Shown here: positions 1 to 9,379 of the stretch, piece by piece
Position numbering within the stretch: position 1 is the first letter of the stretch
How the letters are laid out: every line of letters starts with the position of its first letter
Origin: Sphingomonas oligophenolica
GTDB taxonomy: Bacteria > Pseudomonadota > Alphaproteobacteria > Sphingomonadales > Sphingomonadaceae
Reading direction: 5' to 3'
Assembly: GCF_006438955.1 (NCBI RefSeq)
Contig: NZ_RCZK01000001.1
Span: forward strand, 124,001-188,000
DNA: 64,000 nucleotides
Made by a program: the position numbers and the translations under genes
Notes under the pieces: generated by a model
Database searches by the model: none
What the model saw: the letters and a program-made list of their open reading frames with translations, nothing else
Told to the model about the DNA's origin: nothing

Positions 1-23
1 TGGTAATCGCCGTAATGCGGCAT
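1..23 (-). CDS. start of a gene running off the left edge (partial)
   Basis: On the minus strand an ATG at 23 follows an AGAGGA ribosome-binding site and opens with the codons for MPHYGDY before the window ends. Only seven full codons are visible, so the product cannot be named. It would be the next gene after the DUF4167 gene on the same strand, beyond that gene's terminator hairpin. Confidence 0.35.
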
Positions 24-130
24 AGGGGCATCCTCTCTCGCGTGGTTGCCGACTTTATGCGCGGTCGGCGCGGTGGATGCCACCATCGGTATAGCGCGGT
101 TCGGGATAGCGGCGCTGACCGCCCCAACGA

Positions 131-164
131 AAAAGGCCGACCTCCCCGGGGAGGCCGACCTTTT
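131..164 (-). terminator. intrinsic terminator after the DUF4167 gene
   Basis: A long GC-rich hairpin has arms at 133-145 and 150-162 around a CCGG loop, with two G-U type pairs. On the minus strand it is followed by a T run. It lies just past the stop of the DUF4167 gene at 187. The plus strand also has a short T run, so it could act in both directions. Confidence 0.7.
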
Positions 165-186
165 GGTCATCAGCAAATCGCAACGA

Positions 187-1059
187 TCATTCCGCGGCGG
201 GCGGCACCTCAGGCGAGGCGCGCACTACGCGGCGGCGACGCGGCCTGGGCTCGTCGTCCGAATCATTGGCAGCGGGCGACCCAAGCGACGGTGGCAGTAC
301 GTCCGCAGCAATCGCTGCCGGGGCATCGTCCTGCTCCTTGCGTGGGCGGCCCCGGCGGCGCGGCGCGGGAGCCTCGTCGCTCTGGCTCGTTCCCTCCGGC
401 TCGGCGCTGCGCTGGCTGTTGGCATTCCGGCTCATGCCTTCCTGCGACGACTGCTCGTCACGCACGCCATGTTCGCGACGCGGGCGCTGCGGGCGATCGT
501 CATCCTGGTGGCGGTTCGTGCGCTGACCATCGGCACCGTCGTCGCGCGCGCCATCGTTGCGGCTCACCGCCTCGCGATTGTCGTCGCGATCGCGGCGTGG
601 CCCCCGTGCCGACCGGTCGGCGTCCCGATTATAGTCGCGCGCGCCATCCCGGTTGGTGTCGCGATTGCCGTCGCGCGCATTTTGTTCTCCTGCGCGGGTC
701 GGTTCACCCTCGTTATTGTTGTTGTCGTCGTCGTCGTCGCCGTCGAGATCGAACGGCTGCTGGCGGCGCGGCTGGTTGTTGTCCTCGAACCGGCTGCGCG
801 TGTCGGCCAGCACCCGGAAGTAATGATCCGCATATTGCAGATAATATTCGATGTTGACGCGGTCGCCGCTCATCTGCGCGTCGCGGGCGAGGTTCTTGTA
901 CTTTTCGTACAATTGATTAGCATTGCCGCGCGCACGACTGTCGATGCGGTTGCCACTGTCGGTGCGGCCCCCGCCGCCGCTTCCGCCGCCTTGGCGCGGA
1001 TTGCTGTTGTTGTTGCCGCCCCGACCGCGACGGCGGCCGTTCTGCCGATTGTTGATCAA
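187..1059 (-). CDS. DUF4167 domain protein, basic and low-complexity
   Basis: A 290-aa protein. The N-terminus is rich in Arg and Gly (INNRQNGRRRGRGG), as in the alphaproteobacterial DUF4167 family. The conserved core is at about residues 46-87 (NQLYEKYKNLARDAQ, then IEYYLQYADHYFR). An Asp/Asn run at about 106-120 and Arg-Asp repeats follow, and the C-terminus carries an AT-hook-like RRRGRPRK. I chose the TTG at 1059 because AAGGA lies seven bases upstream and family members start with this sequence; the frame is open further upstream to a GTG at 1149. The composition suggests nucleic-acid binding, but the role is unknown. It lies downstream of prmC on the same strand, about 260 bp away. Confidence 0.85.
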   Translation of the reverse strand: MINNRQNGRRRGRGGNNNSNPRQGGGSGGGGRTDSGNRIDSRARGNANQLYEKYKNLARDAQMSGDRVNIEYYLQYADHYFRVLADTRSRFEDNNQPRRQQPFDLDGDDDDDNNNNEGEPTRAGEQNARDGNRDTNRDGARDYNRDADRSARGPRRDRDDNREAVSRNDGARDDGADGQRTNRHQDDDRPQRPRREHGVRDEQSSQEGMSRNANSQRSAEPEGTSQSDEAPAPRRRGRPRKEQDDAPAAIAADVLPPSLGSPAANDSDDEPRPRRRRVVRASPEVPPAAE

Positions 1060-1320
1060 GCCATTGTCCTTAGCATCAAAACCAAAACTGGCCTTGCTCC
1101 CGGTTACACGGTGCAAACCTCCGGGCGTCGGGGCGAGTACGCTACGCACTCGGTTCGAGCCTTGCCATTGCCGCCGGACTGCAGCGGAATCATGACGCGG
1201 AGGATATGCGGGCCATCGCCCAATTCAACCCAAATTGTTGAAGTTGCGTGCCCCGGCTTTGTCCTTAGCGGGCAGGACGCCGTTTCCACAAGCGAAATAT
1301 CGGCACCCGTCGAATGGATG

Positions 1321-2241
1321 TCAAGGCGTGGCGACAAGGCAACGGTCGCGCCCGCCCAGATCGTGGTGCAGCGCGACCGACAATCCCGCCGCGGCCAGCA
1401 TCGCCCCGACCGCTGCAGCCTGGCGATACCCGATCTCGATCACCGCCGCGCCGCCGGGTGCGATCAGTCGCGACAGCATGGGAACGATCGCGCGATAGGC
1501 GTCGAGCCCGTCGACGCCTGCAAACAGCGCGCCTGCGGGCTCGTGCCCCGCGACCTCGGCGGGCAATGCCTCGCCGGTCGCAATATAGGGCGGGTTTGCG
1601 AGGACGAGGTCGAACCGGTCGTCGATCCCTTCGGCCCAATCACCCACCACGAACGCGGCCCGCGCCGCCAGCCCCAGGTTTTCGGCATTACTCCGCGCAT
1701 AGCGCAGCGCCGTCTCCGACGAATCGACCCCGAGACCCGAAGCACCTGGCCATTCATCGAGCGCCGCCAGCAGCAGCGTGCCCGGCCCCGTCCCCAGATC
1801 GAGCACCCGCGCCGGGGCGCGATCAGCGAAATGGTCGCGCGCAGCGAGAATCAGCGTCTCGCTATCGGCGCGTGGCACCAGCACACCCGAACCGACGGCG
1901 ACGTCGATGGTCCAGAACCCACGCGTACCGGTGATGTATGCAACCGGCTCATGCCGCGCCCGCCGCTCGACGAGATCGGCGAACCCCGCCGGAACCGCGC
2001 GCTCGAGGTCGAGCAGCAGCGCGCCCCGCTCGATCCCCAGTGCGTGGGCCAGCAGCAATTCAGCGTCGAGCCGCGGGGTATCGGAAAACGCGAGCCGCGC
2101 GGCCGCAGTGGCGAGGGCATCGCGGGCGACGCCCCCCTCCCCTTGAGGGGAGGGGCTGGGGGTGGGGGAAGTCTCACCGAGCACACCGTCAGCGGCCCCC
2201 ACCCCAACCCCTCCCCTGAAGGGGAGGGACTTATTAGCCAT
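1321..2241 (-). CDS. prmC: peptide chain release factor N5-glutamine methyltransferase
   Basis: A 306-aa protein. PrmC methylates the glutamine of the GGQ motif in release factors using S-adenosylmethionine. The SAM-binding motif VLDLGTGPG and the catalytic NPPY motif (LANPPYIA) are both present. The ATG at 2241 overlaps the end of prfA by 8 bp (ATGGCTAA), so enzyme and substrate are translationally coupled. About residues 5-37 do not resemble PrmC and are encoded by a palindromic repeat at 2131-2229 that is in frame. The family normally begins close to what is here [12 protein letters not shown]. This N-terminal extension is therefore probably acquired and dispensable. Confidence 0.95.
   Translation of the reverse strand: MANKSLPFRGGVGVGAADGVLGETSPTPSPSPQGEGGVARDALATAAARLAFSDTPRLDAELLLAHALGIERGALLLDLERAVPAGFADLVERRARHEPVAYITGTRGFWTIDVAVGSGVLVPRADSETLILAARDHFADRAPARVLDLGTGPGTLLLAALDEWPGASGLGVDSSETALRYARSNAENLGLAARAAFVVGDWAEGIDDRFDLVLANPPYIATGEALPAEVAGHEPAGALFAGVDGLDAYRAIVPMLSRLIAPGGAAVIEIGYRQAAAVGAMLAAAGLSVALHHDLGGRDRCLVATP
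2131..2229. repeat. palindromic repeat inside the 5' end of prmC
   Basis: Two inverted G/C-rich arms, cccctccccttgaggggagg at the left and a matching CTCCCC-tgaa-GGGGAG unit at the right, flank about 50 bp. The whole element lies within the prmC reading frame and adds about 33 residues. Similar elements occur at 30148, 30971 and 62493. Confidence 0.8.
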
Positions 2242-3307
2242 CCAGCGTCGCCAGCCGCTCCGCCTCATCCTCGCTGATCAGCGCGCCGACCAGATCGCCC
2301 ATGTCGCCCGCGAGAATCTCGGGAAGGCGGTGCAGCGTCAGATTGATGCGATGATCGGTCACGCGGCCTTGCGGGAAATTATACGTCCGGATCCGCTCCG
2401 ATCGGTCCCCCGACCCCACCATCGATTTGCGCGCGCCCGCGCGATCGTTGTGGAGGCGGTCGCGCTCCTGTTCATAGAGCCGCGTCCGCAGCACGCGCAT
2501 CGCCTTCGCCTTGTTCTTGTGCTGTGATTTCTCGTCCTGCTGGATCACGGTGAGCCCGGTGGGGATGTGGACGATCCGTACCGCGCTGTCGGTGGTGTTG
2601 ACCGACTGCCCCCCCGGCCCCGACGAGCGATAGATGTCGATGCGCAGGTCCTTGTCGTCGATCTTGACGTCGACCTCCTCCGCCTCGGGCAGCACCGCGA
2701 CGGTCGCCGCTGAGGTGTGGATGCGCCCGCCTGCCTCGGTAGCGGGGACGCGCTGGACGCGGTGGACGCCGCTTTCGAACTTCAGCTTGGCGAACACGCC
2801 CTTGCCCTCGACCGAGGCGACCGCTTCCTTGAACCCGCCCGCATCCGAGGTGGAGGAAGAGATCAGCTCGACCTTCCACCCCTGTGCCTCGGCATAGCGC
2901 TGGTACATCCGGAACAGGTCGCCCGCGAACAGCGCCGCCTCATCGCCCCCGGTCCCCGCGCGCACCTCGAGCATCGCGGATCGCTCGTCCGCCGCATCGC
3001 GCGGCAGCAACGCGAGCGCAAGTTGCCGGTTCGCGGCCTCGAGCGCGACCTTGTTCTCGCGCAATTCCTCTTCCGCCATCGACCGCAGTTCGTCGTCCGC
3101 CTCCCTGGTCATCGCCTCGAGACTCTTCGCCTCCGCGCGCAGCCGCCGCACCAAGCCGGCGGCGGCGGCGACGGGTTCGAGCTCGGCATATTCCTTCGAC
3201 ACGGCGACGAAGCGATCGGAGGGGAGGTCGCCGGTGGCCATCAACGCTTGGAGTTCGTCACGGCGCGCTTCGATCTGGGCGATGCGATCGGGAGAGATGG
3301 TGGTCAT
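2234..3307 (-). CDS. prfA: peptide chain release factor 1
   Basis: A 357-aa protein, the usual RF1 length. It recognises UAA and UAG and triggers release of the finished peptide from the ribosome. The catalytic GGQ is at residues 232-234 ([10 protein letters not shown]). The PxT stop-codon recognition tripeptide PAT at 188-190 marks it as RF1 rather than RF2. The N-terminal helical domain is complete. It ends in an 8-bp overlap with prmC, which modifies its GGQ glutamine. hisS lies upstream on the same strand beyond a palindromic repeat. Confidence 0.96.
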   Translation of the reverse strand: MTTISPDRIAQIEARRDELQALMATGDLPSDRFVAVSKEYAELEPVAAAAGLVRRLRAEAKSLEAMTREADDELRSMAEEELRENKVALEAANRQLALALLPRDAADERSAMLEVRAGTGGDEAALFAGDLFRMYQRYAEAQGWKVELISSSTSDAGGFKEAVASVEGKGVFAKLKFESGVHRVQRVPATEAGGRIHTSAATVAVLPEAEEVDVKIDDKDLRIDIYRSSGPGGQSVNTTDSAVRIVHIPTGLTVIQQDEKSQHKNKAKAMRVLRTRLYEQERDRLHNDRAGARKSMVGSGDRSERIRTYNFPQGRVTDHRINLTLHRLPEILAGDMGDLVGALISEDEAERLATLDG

Positions 3308-3322
3308 GCGCGCCCCACAACC

Positions 3323-3405
3323 GTCACCCCAGCGAAGGCTGGGGTCTCATGCGAGGGAAGGACTCGCGCGCCAACCGGGAGATCCCAGCCTTCGCTGGGA
3401 TGACG
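3323..3405. repeat. paired palindromic repeat between hisS and prfA
   Basis: Two hairpin units, gtcaccccagcgaaggctgg and its inverted near-copy around ccagccttcgctgggatgac, are separated by about 40 bp. They fill most of the hisS-prfA intergenic region. This is a REP-like pair; a role in mRNA stability or attenuation is possible but not shown. Confidence 0.75.
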
Positions 3406-3413
3406 ATGGGGAA

Positions 3414-4685
3414 TCATTCTGGTTGAGCTCCCTCACCCGAAAACCCGCCGATTAAAGGGCCAAGTGCCGCCCGAACGTCATCGTCCCGTTGAAATCTGCC
3501 CGTCACCTGTTGCAAGTGGTAGCGCTCGTAAGTGGGCGCATCGGACCGCACGAATAAAACTGCGTCCAACCCTATCTTCTTCGCGCGCTCAACCTGCCTC
3601 TTTGCGTTTCCCCGGTAGGCGTATTCTGTCGTTATCCCGCCGCGGCGGAGCGCCAAAACAGTCGCAGACGCGATTTCCTCCAGCTCCGGTCGATCGGCAA
3701 CTACCGCGATTCCGATCGGCAATTCCGGCTCGTCCACCAACATCGCCAACCGCTCGACCCCAGCCGCCCAGCCGACCCCCGCGGTCGCCGGACCACCCAA
3801 ACTCTCGATCAACCCGTCATACCGCCCGCCCGCGAGCACCGTCCCCTGCGCGCCGAGCCGGTCGGTGACGAATTCGAACGCGGTGTGGCGGTAGTAATCG
3901 AGCCCGCGTACCAGCCGCGCGTTGATCTCATACGCCACCCCCGCCGCATCGAGCCCCGCCTTCACCGCTTCGAAAAACGCGCGCGCCTCGTCGGTCAAAT
4001 GCGCGTCGATATCGGGCGCGCTGTCGGCGGCGGGGCGATCGCGCGGGTCCTTGCTGTCGAGGATGCGCATCGGGTTCTTTTCGAGCCGGGTCAGGCTGTC
4101 TTCGGACAATTCCCCGCGATGCGCCTCGAAATGCGCGACCAGCGCGGTGCGCCACGCTTCGCGCGTCTCGGCGTCGCCTAGCGTGTTGAGCTGGAGCGTG
4201 ACGCCCTCGATTCCCAATTCACGCAGCAACTGATCCGCGAGCACCAGCAGTTCGACATCGGCGGCGGGTTCGGGCGCGCCGATCACCTCGGCGTCAATCT
4301 GATGGAACTGGCGGAACCGCCCCTTTTGCGGGCGTTCGTAGCGGAACACCGGGCCGCTCGTGGTGAGCTTGAGCGGCGCATATTGCTGCCACCCCTCGGT
4401 CAGGTATGCGCGCGCGATCCCGGCGGTGAATTCGGGGCGCAGCGTCAGGCTGTCGCCACCGCGATCGGGGAAGGTGTACATCTCCTTCGACACCACATCG
4501 GTGGTCTCCCCGATCGAGCGAGCGAACACTTCGGTCGCCTCGAACACGGGCACGTCGACGCGCTGGAAACAGTATAGCTTGCGCACCCGTTCGAACGTGT
4601 CGAGCACGTGCGCGTGGCGGCGCTGGTCGTCGCCGAAGATGTCCTGGGTGCCGCGGACACGCCGCGGAGTCTCGATACGGGCCAT
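3414..4685 (-). CDS. hisS: histidyl-tRNA synthetase
   Basis: A 423-aa class II aminoacyl-tRNA synthetase that charges tRNA-His. The start region [17 protein letters not shown] is typical. Motif 2 ([19 protein letters not shown]) and the histidine-specific [11 protein letters not shown] are present, followed by a C-terminal anticodon-binding domain. I chose the ATG at 4685 because the family starts at MARIETPR; the frame also allows an ATG at 4718 that adds 11 residues. No strong ribosome-binding site decides between them. The divergent DUF1345 gene starts at 4752. Confidence 0.95.
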   Translation of the reverse strand: MARIETPRRVRGTQDIFGDDQRRHAHVLDTFERVRKLYCFQRVDVPVFEATEVFARSIGETTDVVSKEMYTFPDRGGDSLTLRPEFTAGIARAYLTEGWQQYAPLKLTTSGPVFRYERPQKGRFRQFHQIDAEVIGAPEPAADVELLVLADQLLRELGIEGVTLQLNTLGDAETREAWRTALVAHFEAHRGELSEDSLTRLEKNPMRILDSKDPRDRPAADSAPDIDAHLTDEARAFFEAVKAGLDAAGVAYEINARLVRGLDYYRHTAFEFVTDRLGAQGTVLAGGRYDGLIESLGGPATAGVGWAAGVERLAMLVDEPELPIGIAVVADRPELEEIASATVLALRRGGITTEYAYRGNAKRQVERAKKIGLDAVLFVRSDAPTYERYHLQQVTGRFQRDDDVRAALGPLIGGFSGEGAQPE

Positions 4686-4751
4686 ATGCGCCGCGTATCT
4701 AGGCGAGCGCGCTGACAAGCGCTAGCACCTCGCGCAAAGGAGCGTGCCGCC

Positions 4752-5396
4752 ATGATCAAAAACTTGGGTCATACCATCGCACCGCCCCGCTTCATCCTGT
4801 TCGTGGCAGTCTTCCTCGCCGGTCTTGCGGTCGGCATTCCGGCGCTGGGGCTGAGCCGGGGCACGATGGCCGCGTTCGACGTTGCCGCGGCGGTCTTCCT
4901 CGGCGCGGTCAGCACGCTGCTCGGGCGCGGCGAGGCGGCGCAGATGCGGCAGGCCGCCAGGGAAAATGACGCCAACCGTGCGGTCCTGCTCGGCTTTTCA
5001 TTCGTGGTGCTGCTGGTAATCTTGGTCGCGGTCGCCAAGGAACTGCAAGGCAAGAACGATCCGCTCGGCATCGCGCTCGCATTGGCGACGATCGTCCTCG
5101 CGTGGCTGTTCGCCAACACCATCTACGCGCTCCACTACGCGCACCTCTATTATTCGCCCGATCCGGATAACGCTGCGGGCAAAGATTGCGGCGGGATCGA
5201 TTTTCCCAATTGCGACGAGCCCGATTATTGGGATTTCGTCTATTTCAGCTACACGCTGGGGATGACGTTCCAGACCAGCGACGTCGACATCACCTCGCGC
5301 CACATCCGCAAGGTCGTGACCGGTCAGTGCCTCGCGGCGTTCGTCTTCAACCTGGGCGTGCTGGCGTTCACGATCAACGTGCTCGGCGGCGGCTAA
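4752..5396 (+). CDS. DUF1345 family integral membrane protein
   Basis: A 214-aa protein with about five hydrophobic segments, including RFILFVAVFLAGLAVGIPAL, a second near 37-55, a VVLLVILVAV helix and a C-terminal helix ending in FTINVLGGG. The stretch DYWDFVYFSYTLGMTFQTSDVDI is characteristic of DUF1345. It sits in the inner membrane and its function is unknown. An AAAGGAG lies just upstream of the ATG. Confidence 0.85.
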   Translation: MIKNLGHTIAPPRFILFVAVFLAGLAVGIPALGLSRGTMAAFDVAAAVFLGAVSTLLGRGEAAQMRQAARENDANRAVLLGFSFVVLLVILVAVAKELQGKNDPLGIALALATIVLAWLFANTIYALHYAHLYYSPDPDNAAGKDCGGIDFPNCDEPDYWDFVYFSYTLGMTFQTSDVDITSRHIRKVVTGQCLAAFVFNLGVLAFTINVLGGG

Positions 5397-5490
5397 CCCG
5401 ACACCGCCCGGCGTGGGCCAACGGGCTGGACGGATGACCTATCCGCCGCTTATGTCGCGCGCTTCGTCGCTCCTCCCCGGAAGGTCGTTC

Positions 5491-7407
5491 ATGATCCGCA
5501 AGCTCGTCGTCGCCACGCTTCTCGCCTCCGCTGCCCCCGCCCTGGCGCAGGTCCCGCAAGGCAATACCGCGCCCCAGCCGGTGCCGTACGTCGACACCAT
5601 CCCCGATGCGCAGGACATCGCCTATCCGGGCACCATCCAGCTCGATATCGATGCCACCGATACCGTGCGCGGGATCATGCGGGTCAAGGAAACCATCCCG
5701 GTCGCCAAGACGGGGCCGATGGCGCTGCTCTATCCCAAATGGCTGCCGGGCAACCATTCGCCGACCGGGCAGATCGAGAAGCTGGCGGGCCTCACCATCC
5801 GCGCCAACGGCAAAATCCTGCCCTGGGTCCGCGACACCGTCGACGTCTATGCTTTTCACATCGACGTCCCCACCGACGCGAAGCGGCTCGATGTCGAGTT
5901 TCAATTCATCTCGGCGACCGCAGGCAACCAGGGCCGGATCGCGATGACCCCCAATCTGATCAGCCTCCAACCCAATTCGGTCAGCCTGTATCCCGCGGGT
6001 TATTACACCCGCCAGATCCCGGTCCAGATGACCGCGACCTTCCCGACGGGCTTCACCGCGGCTGGCGCGGTGCGCGCCAAGGTGTCGGGATCGACCTACA
6101 CCTACGACACCACCAATTATGAAATCCTGGTCGATTCGCCGATTCTCGCTGGGCGCTACGGCAAGGTCTGGGCGCTGAGCCCCAAGGTGAACCTCGACGT
6201 GTTCGCCGATTCGCCCGAGCTTCTCGCGGCGACGCCCGCGCAGATCGACGCGCACAAGCGGCTCGTCGCACAGGCCAGCAAAACCTTCGGCGCGCAGCAT
6301 TACGGCCATTATGACTTTCTGCTGTCGCTCAGCGATCAGCTCGGCGGGATCGGGCTCGAACATCATCGCAGCTCGGAGAACGGCAGCCGCCCGACCTATT
6401 TCACCGAATGGGACCAGAATGTCTCGGCGCGCAACCTGCTGCCGCATGAATTCACCCACAGCTGGGACGGCAAGTTCCGCCGCGGCGCGGACCTGTGGAC
6501 CCCCGATTACCGCACCCCGATGCGCGATTCGCTGTTGTGGGTGTACGAGGGGCAGACCCAGTTCTGGGGCTATGTCCTCCAGGCGCGCTCGGGCCTCGTC
6601 AGCAAACAGGACACGCTCGACGCCTATGCGTTCACGCTCGCGAATTACGTCAACACCGTCGGGCGCCAATGGCGTCCGCTGATCGACACCACCAACGATC
6701 CGATCATCAGCCAGCGTCGTCCCAAGGGCTGGACGAGCTGGCAGCGCAGCGAGGATTATTACAACGAAGGGCTGATGGTCTGGATGGAGGTCGACGCGAT
6801 GCTCCGCCAGAAATCGAGCGGGACGAAATCGATCGACGATTTCGCGAAAGCGTTCTTCGGGGTGCGCGACGGCGACTGGGGCGAACTGACCTACACCTTC
6901 GACGACGTCACCGCGACGCTGAACAAGATCCTGCCGTATGACTGGTCGGGGTTCCTGACCAAGCGGCTGACCGAAACCGGGCAACCCGCGCCGATCGAGG
7001 GCTTCGCGATGAACGGCTACAAGCTGGTCTATGCTGCCAAACCGACCGCCTATTTCAAACAGGTCGAAAAGGCGCGTGGCACCGACGTTACCTCGTCGGT
7101 TGGCATATTGGTAAACAAGGAGGGCAACCTGTCCAACGTCGTCTGGGATTCGCCCGCGTTCAAAGCCGGGTTGACCGTCGGCGCGCAGGTGATGGCGGTG
7201 AACGGCGATCTCTACACCCCCGATGCGCTCAAGAATGCGATCAAGACCGCGCAGGGCGCAAAGGATCCGATCCGGCTGACCGTCAAGGACGGCGCGCGGC
7301 TGCGCGATGTCGCCATCGACTATCACGACGGGCCCCGCTATCCGCGGCTTGAGAAGACGGGCACGGGCGAAACCGGGCTCGACAAGCTGCTTACCCCGCG
7401 CCCGTGA
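5491..7407 (+). CDS. M61 family metallopeptidase with C-terminal PDZ domain
   Basis: A 638-aa secreted peptidase. The signal peptide (MIRKLVVATLLASAAPALAQ) points to periplasmic export. An N-terminal beta-rich domain is followed by the zinc motif HEFTH at residues 319-323 and a downstream WVYEGQTQFWG that supplies the third ligand region. A PDZ domain follows at about 536-620 (GILVNKEGN, SPAFKAGLTVGAQVMAVNG). This is the layout of M61 glycyl aminopeptidase-like enzymes. The ATG at 5491 is preferred because GGAAGG lies seven bases upstream and it gives a clean signal peptide. ppa follows 25 bp downstream. Confidence 0.92.
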   Translation: MIRKLVVATLLASAAPALAQVPQGNTAPQPVPYVDTIPDAQDIAYPGTIQLDIDATDTVRGIMRVKETIPVAKTGPMALLYPKWLPGNHSPTGQIEKLAGLTIRANGKILPWVRDTVDVYAFHIDVPTDAKRLDVEFQFISATAGNQGRIAMTPNLISLQPNSVSLYPAGYYTRQIPVQMTATFPTGFTAAGAVRAKVSGSTYTYDTTNYEILVDSPILAGRYGKVWALSPKVNLDVFADSPELLAATPAQIDAHKRLVAQASKTFGAQHYGHYDFLLSLSDQLGGIGLEHHRSSENGSRPTYFTEWDQNVSARNLLPHEFTHSWDGKFRRGADLWTPDYRTPMRDSLLWVYEGQTQFWGYVLQARSGLVSKQDTLDAYAFTLANYVNTVGRQWRPLIDTTNDPIISQRRPKGWTSWQRSEDYYNEGLMVWMEVDAMLRQKSSGTKSIDDFAKAFFGVRDGDWGELTYTFDDVTATLNKILPYDWSGFLTKRLTETGQPAPIEGFAMNGYKLVYAAKPTAYFKQVEKARGTDVTSSVGILVNKEGNLSNVVWDSPAFKAGLTVGAQVMAVNGDLYTPDALKNAIKTAQGAKDPIRLTVKDGARLRDVAIDYHDGPRYPRLEKTGTGETGLDKLLTPRP

Positions 7408-7432
7408 TCCGGGCCGGGTTCAAAGGAACATC

Positions 7433-7972
7433 ATGCGCATCGACCTGATCCCGACGGGCACCAATCCGCCCGAAGACCTCAATGTCATCATCGAGGTGCC
7501 GACCGGCGGCGAACCGGTGAAATACGAATTCGACAAGGCGTCGGGCGCGCTGTTCGTCGATCGGATCCTGCACACGCCGATGCGCTATCCGGCGAATTAC
7601 GGCTTTGTGCCGCACACGCTGTCGCCTGACGGCGATCCGCTCGACGCGCTTGTCATCGCGCGTTCGCCGTTCATCCCCGGCTGCGTCGTGCGCGCACGCC
7701 CGATCGCGGTGCTCAACCTCGAGGACGAGGCGGGCGGCGACGAAAAGCTCGTCTGCGTGCCGGTCGATTCGACCTTCCCCTATTATTCCAACGTCGGCGA
7801 ACGCGGCGATATGCCGGAAATCGTGTTCGAACAGATCGAACATTTCTTCACTCACTACAAAGACCTGGAAAAGCAGAAATGGGTGCGGATCGGCACCTGG
7901 GGCGACGCCGCCGAGGCGCGCCGCGTCACGATCGAGGCGATCGAGCGCGCCAAACAGGCCAAGGCCGACTGA
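7433..7972 (+). CDS. ppa: inorganic pyrophosphatase
   Basis: A 179-aa family I soluble pyrophosphatase, which hydrolyses PPi to two phosphates in the cytoplasm and so pulls biosynthetic reactions forward. The signature region DGDPLDALVI carries the metal-binding aspartates, and YPANYGFVPHT and the C-terminal KDLEKQKWV are also conserved. The ATG at 7433 has AAAGGA six bases upstream. It is 25 bp from the M61 peptidase gene and may be cotranscribed. Confidence 0.96.
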   Translation: MRIDLIPTGTNPPEDLNVIIEVPTGGEPVKYEFDKASGALFVDRILHTPMRYPANYGFVPHTLSPDGDPLDALVIARSPFIPGCVVRARPIAVLNLEDEAGGDEKLVCVPVDSTFPYYSNVGERGDMPEIVFEQIEHFFTHYKDLEKQKWVRIGTWGDAAEARRVTIEAIERAKQAKAD

Positions 7973-8122
7973 TCAGTTATTGCGCGGGCGCTTCGGCTTG
8001 ATCGGCGCCCGCGTCCCCGCGGCGAGCGCGAGGCTGGCCGATTCAGGCATAGTGTCGGCGTGGACGTGGCAATCGTCGGGCGCGTGGCGACAGTTTATCG
8101 ACCCGGTCAGCCGCTCGCCCAT
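7973..8122 (-). CDS. small ORF or gene remnant
   Basis: A 49-aa frame from an ATG at 8122. The same frame is open for about 20 codons further upstream to a TAG, and those codons read like protein (WDGAGAERFTYQ), so this may be the 3' end of a decayed gene. It has an internal CRHAPDDCHVH motif with two Cys and three His. No ribosome-binding site is clear and I do not recognise it. Confidence 0.25.
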   Translation of the reverse strand: MGERLTGSINCRHAPDDCHVHADTMPESASLALAAGTRAPIKPKRPRNN

Positions 8123-8196
8123 CTGGTAGGTGAATCGCTCGGCCCCCGCCCCGTCCCAGATCGTATCGGTCTCGGCGTCCGCCTAGCCACTCCGTC

Positions 8197-8964
8197 CTAA
8201 AACGGCAGCCATTTCGGCTTATGGCTAAACTTCATATAGCCGACGTTGACACCGGCGCGGTAGCCGACGCCGAGCCGGATCGGGATCAGCACGATGTTTC
8301 CCCGCCGCAGATAGGTCGCGGCGAACCCGCCGACAAAATACAGCCGTCCCTCCGCCGCGGGGAAACGGCGATACAGGTCCTCGGTATCGTAGAGATTGTA
8401 GACGAGCGTAAAGACCTTGTTGGCGTCGCCGCCGAAATCGAACCCGACCGACGGCCCCGTCCAATAGACCGGGCGCTGGCCTTCGATCTTATGGGTCATT
8501 ACCCCCGACCCGTAGCGCAGCCCGACGACGAACGCGCCCGCCGCCTCGCGCCCCGCGATATAGGCGTTGGGGCGGCCCTGCTCCTTGAGGATCTTTTCGA
8601 GCAACCCCGCCATCCCCGCCGCGCCCTTGCCGAACACGCCCTCGCCCGCGGCGAGCAGATCATCGCGCTGATAGGTATCCGCGGCGGCCAGCGTCGCATC
8701 GGCGCGCGCGTCCTGCGCCACCTCGGTCTGGTCGGCGACGGGGGCTGGCGCTGGTTCGACGGGGGGCGAGTACGTCGGCGCGTCCTGACTCCCCGCATCG
8801 ACCGGTTCGTCGCGCTGGACGGGCGCGGGGACGGTCGCCCGGCGCGGCGCGCTGGTCGCCAGATCGCCGTCGATCGCGCGATTGGGATCGATCGTTGTGA
8901 CCTGCGCGGGCGCGCTGGCGCCAAGCAATGCGGCCATCGCCGCGCCGATAATGATCCGCATCAT
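8197..8964 (-). CDS. EipA-like envelope protein (DUF1134)
   Basis: A 255-aa exported protein. A signal peptide (ending about GASAPAQ) is followed by a Pro/Ala-rich linker to about residue 90 and then the DUF1134 domain. Visible family blocks are DDLLAAGEGVFGKG, GRPNAYIAGREAAGAFVVGLRYG, GPSVGFDFGGD, KVFTLVYNLYDTEDLYRRF and GVGYRAGVNVGYMKF. EipA in Brucella is a periplasmic beta-barrel protein needed for envelope integrity; the same role here is inferred. A GGGGA site precedes the ATG. It is convergent with the small ORF and ppa. Confidence 0.88.
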   Translation of the reverse strand: MMRIIIGAAMAALLGASAPAQVTTIDPNRAIDGDLATSAPRRATVPAPVQRDEPVDAGSQDAPTYSPPVEPAPAPVADQTEVAQDARADATLAAADTYQRDDLLAAGEGVFGKGAAGMAGLLEKILKEQGRPNAYIAGREAAGAFVVGLRYGSGVMTHKIEGQRPVYWTGPSVGFDFGGDANKVFTLVYNLYDTEDLYRRFPAAEGRLYFVGGFAATYLRRGNIVLIPIRLGVGYRAGVNVGYMKFSHKPKWLPF

Positions 8965-9129
8965 GCGTCCCCAAATCCCCGTTTCGCCAGTTTAAACAGG
9001 CGGGCGATGCACGCGCAATGAACGAGAGGCGATCCGAGTCGCTTTTGCGTCGAGCCGCGTGCCGATGCGGCCCGATACGGCATTGATCCGCCGCGCACCC
9101 GCCGCTATAGCCGCCGCTTGCCGCCAGCC

Positions 9130-9221
9130 GGAGACGTGGGTGAGTGGCTGAAACCAACGCTTTGCTAAAGCGTCGTACGGGTTAAACCGTACCGAGAGTT
9201 CGAATCTCTCCGTCTCCGCCA
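9130..9221 (+). tRNA. tRNA-Ser(GCT)
   Basis: The acceptor stem GGAGACG (9130-9136) pairs with CGTCTCC (9211-9217), followed by G and an encoded CCA. The anticodon stem ACGCT/AGCGT encloses loop TTGCTAA, giving anticodon GCT for serine AGC/AGU codons. A long variable arm (CGTACGG/CCGTACC region) is present, as in all tRNA-Ser. Its 3' end is the integration site of the downstream island. Confidence 0.96.
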
Positions 9222-9223
9222 GG
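9208..9223. other. attL core, 3' end of tRNA-Ser
   Basis: The 16-bp sequence CTCCGTCTCCGCCAGG spans the tRNA 3' end and recurs exactly at 26435-26450 in the same orientation. The integrase gene starts about 160 bp away. This is the classic arrangement for a tRNA-integrated element. Confidence 0.85.
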
Positions 9224-9335
9224 CGAGTTTCTCAGCCTGTATCATCCCGTAGCAGCGCGGTCGTCTCACGAGACGATTAGCGCGTGTTCGCGTCTCATCC
9301 CGTGTTATCCAGCTTCACCTAATCGCAATCCTCGC

Positions 9336-9377
9336 GGGGGCATTGTGGGGGCACCCGAAAAATTCGGGTGGGGGCAC
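9336..9377. repeat. three GGGGGCA(C/T) direct repeats near attL
   Basis: GGGGGCA(C/T) occurs at 9336, 9347 and 9370, just before the integrase start. Two more copies lie near attR at 26351 and 26363. They could be arm-type integrase binding sites; this is inferred from position and repetition only. Confidence 0.5.
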
Positions 9378-9379
9378 TG

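Noticed and set aside
1060..1320. Small gene between prmC and the DUF4167 gene
   Set aside because: The 77-residue minus-strand frame there has no ribosome-binding site and no family resemblance; it is more likely leader sequence.
5374..7326. Long minus-strand frame opposite the M61 peptidase
   Set aside because: Composition is typical of antisense translation and the plus strand has a signal peptide, HExxH and PDZ domain.
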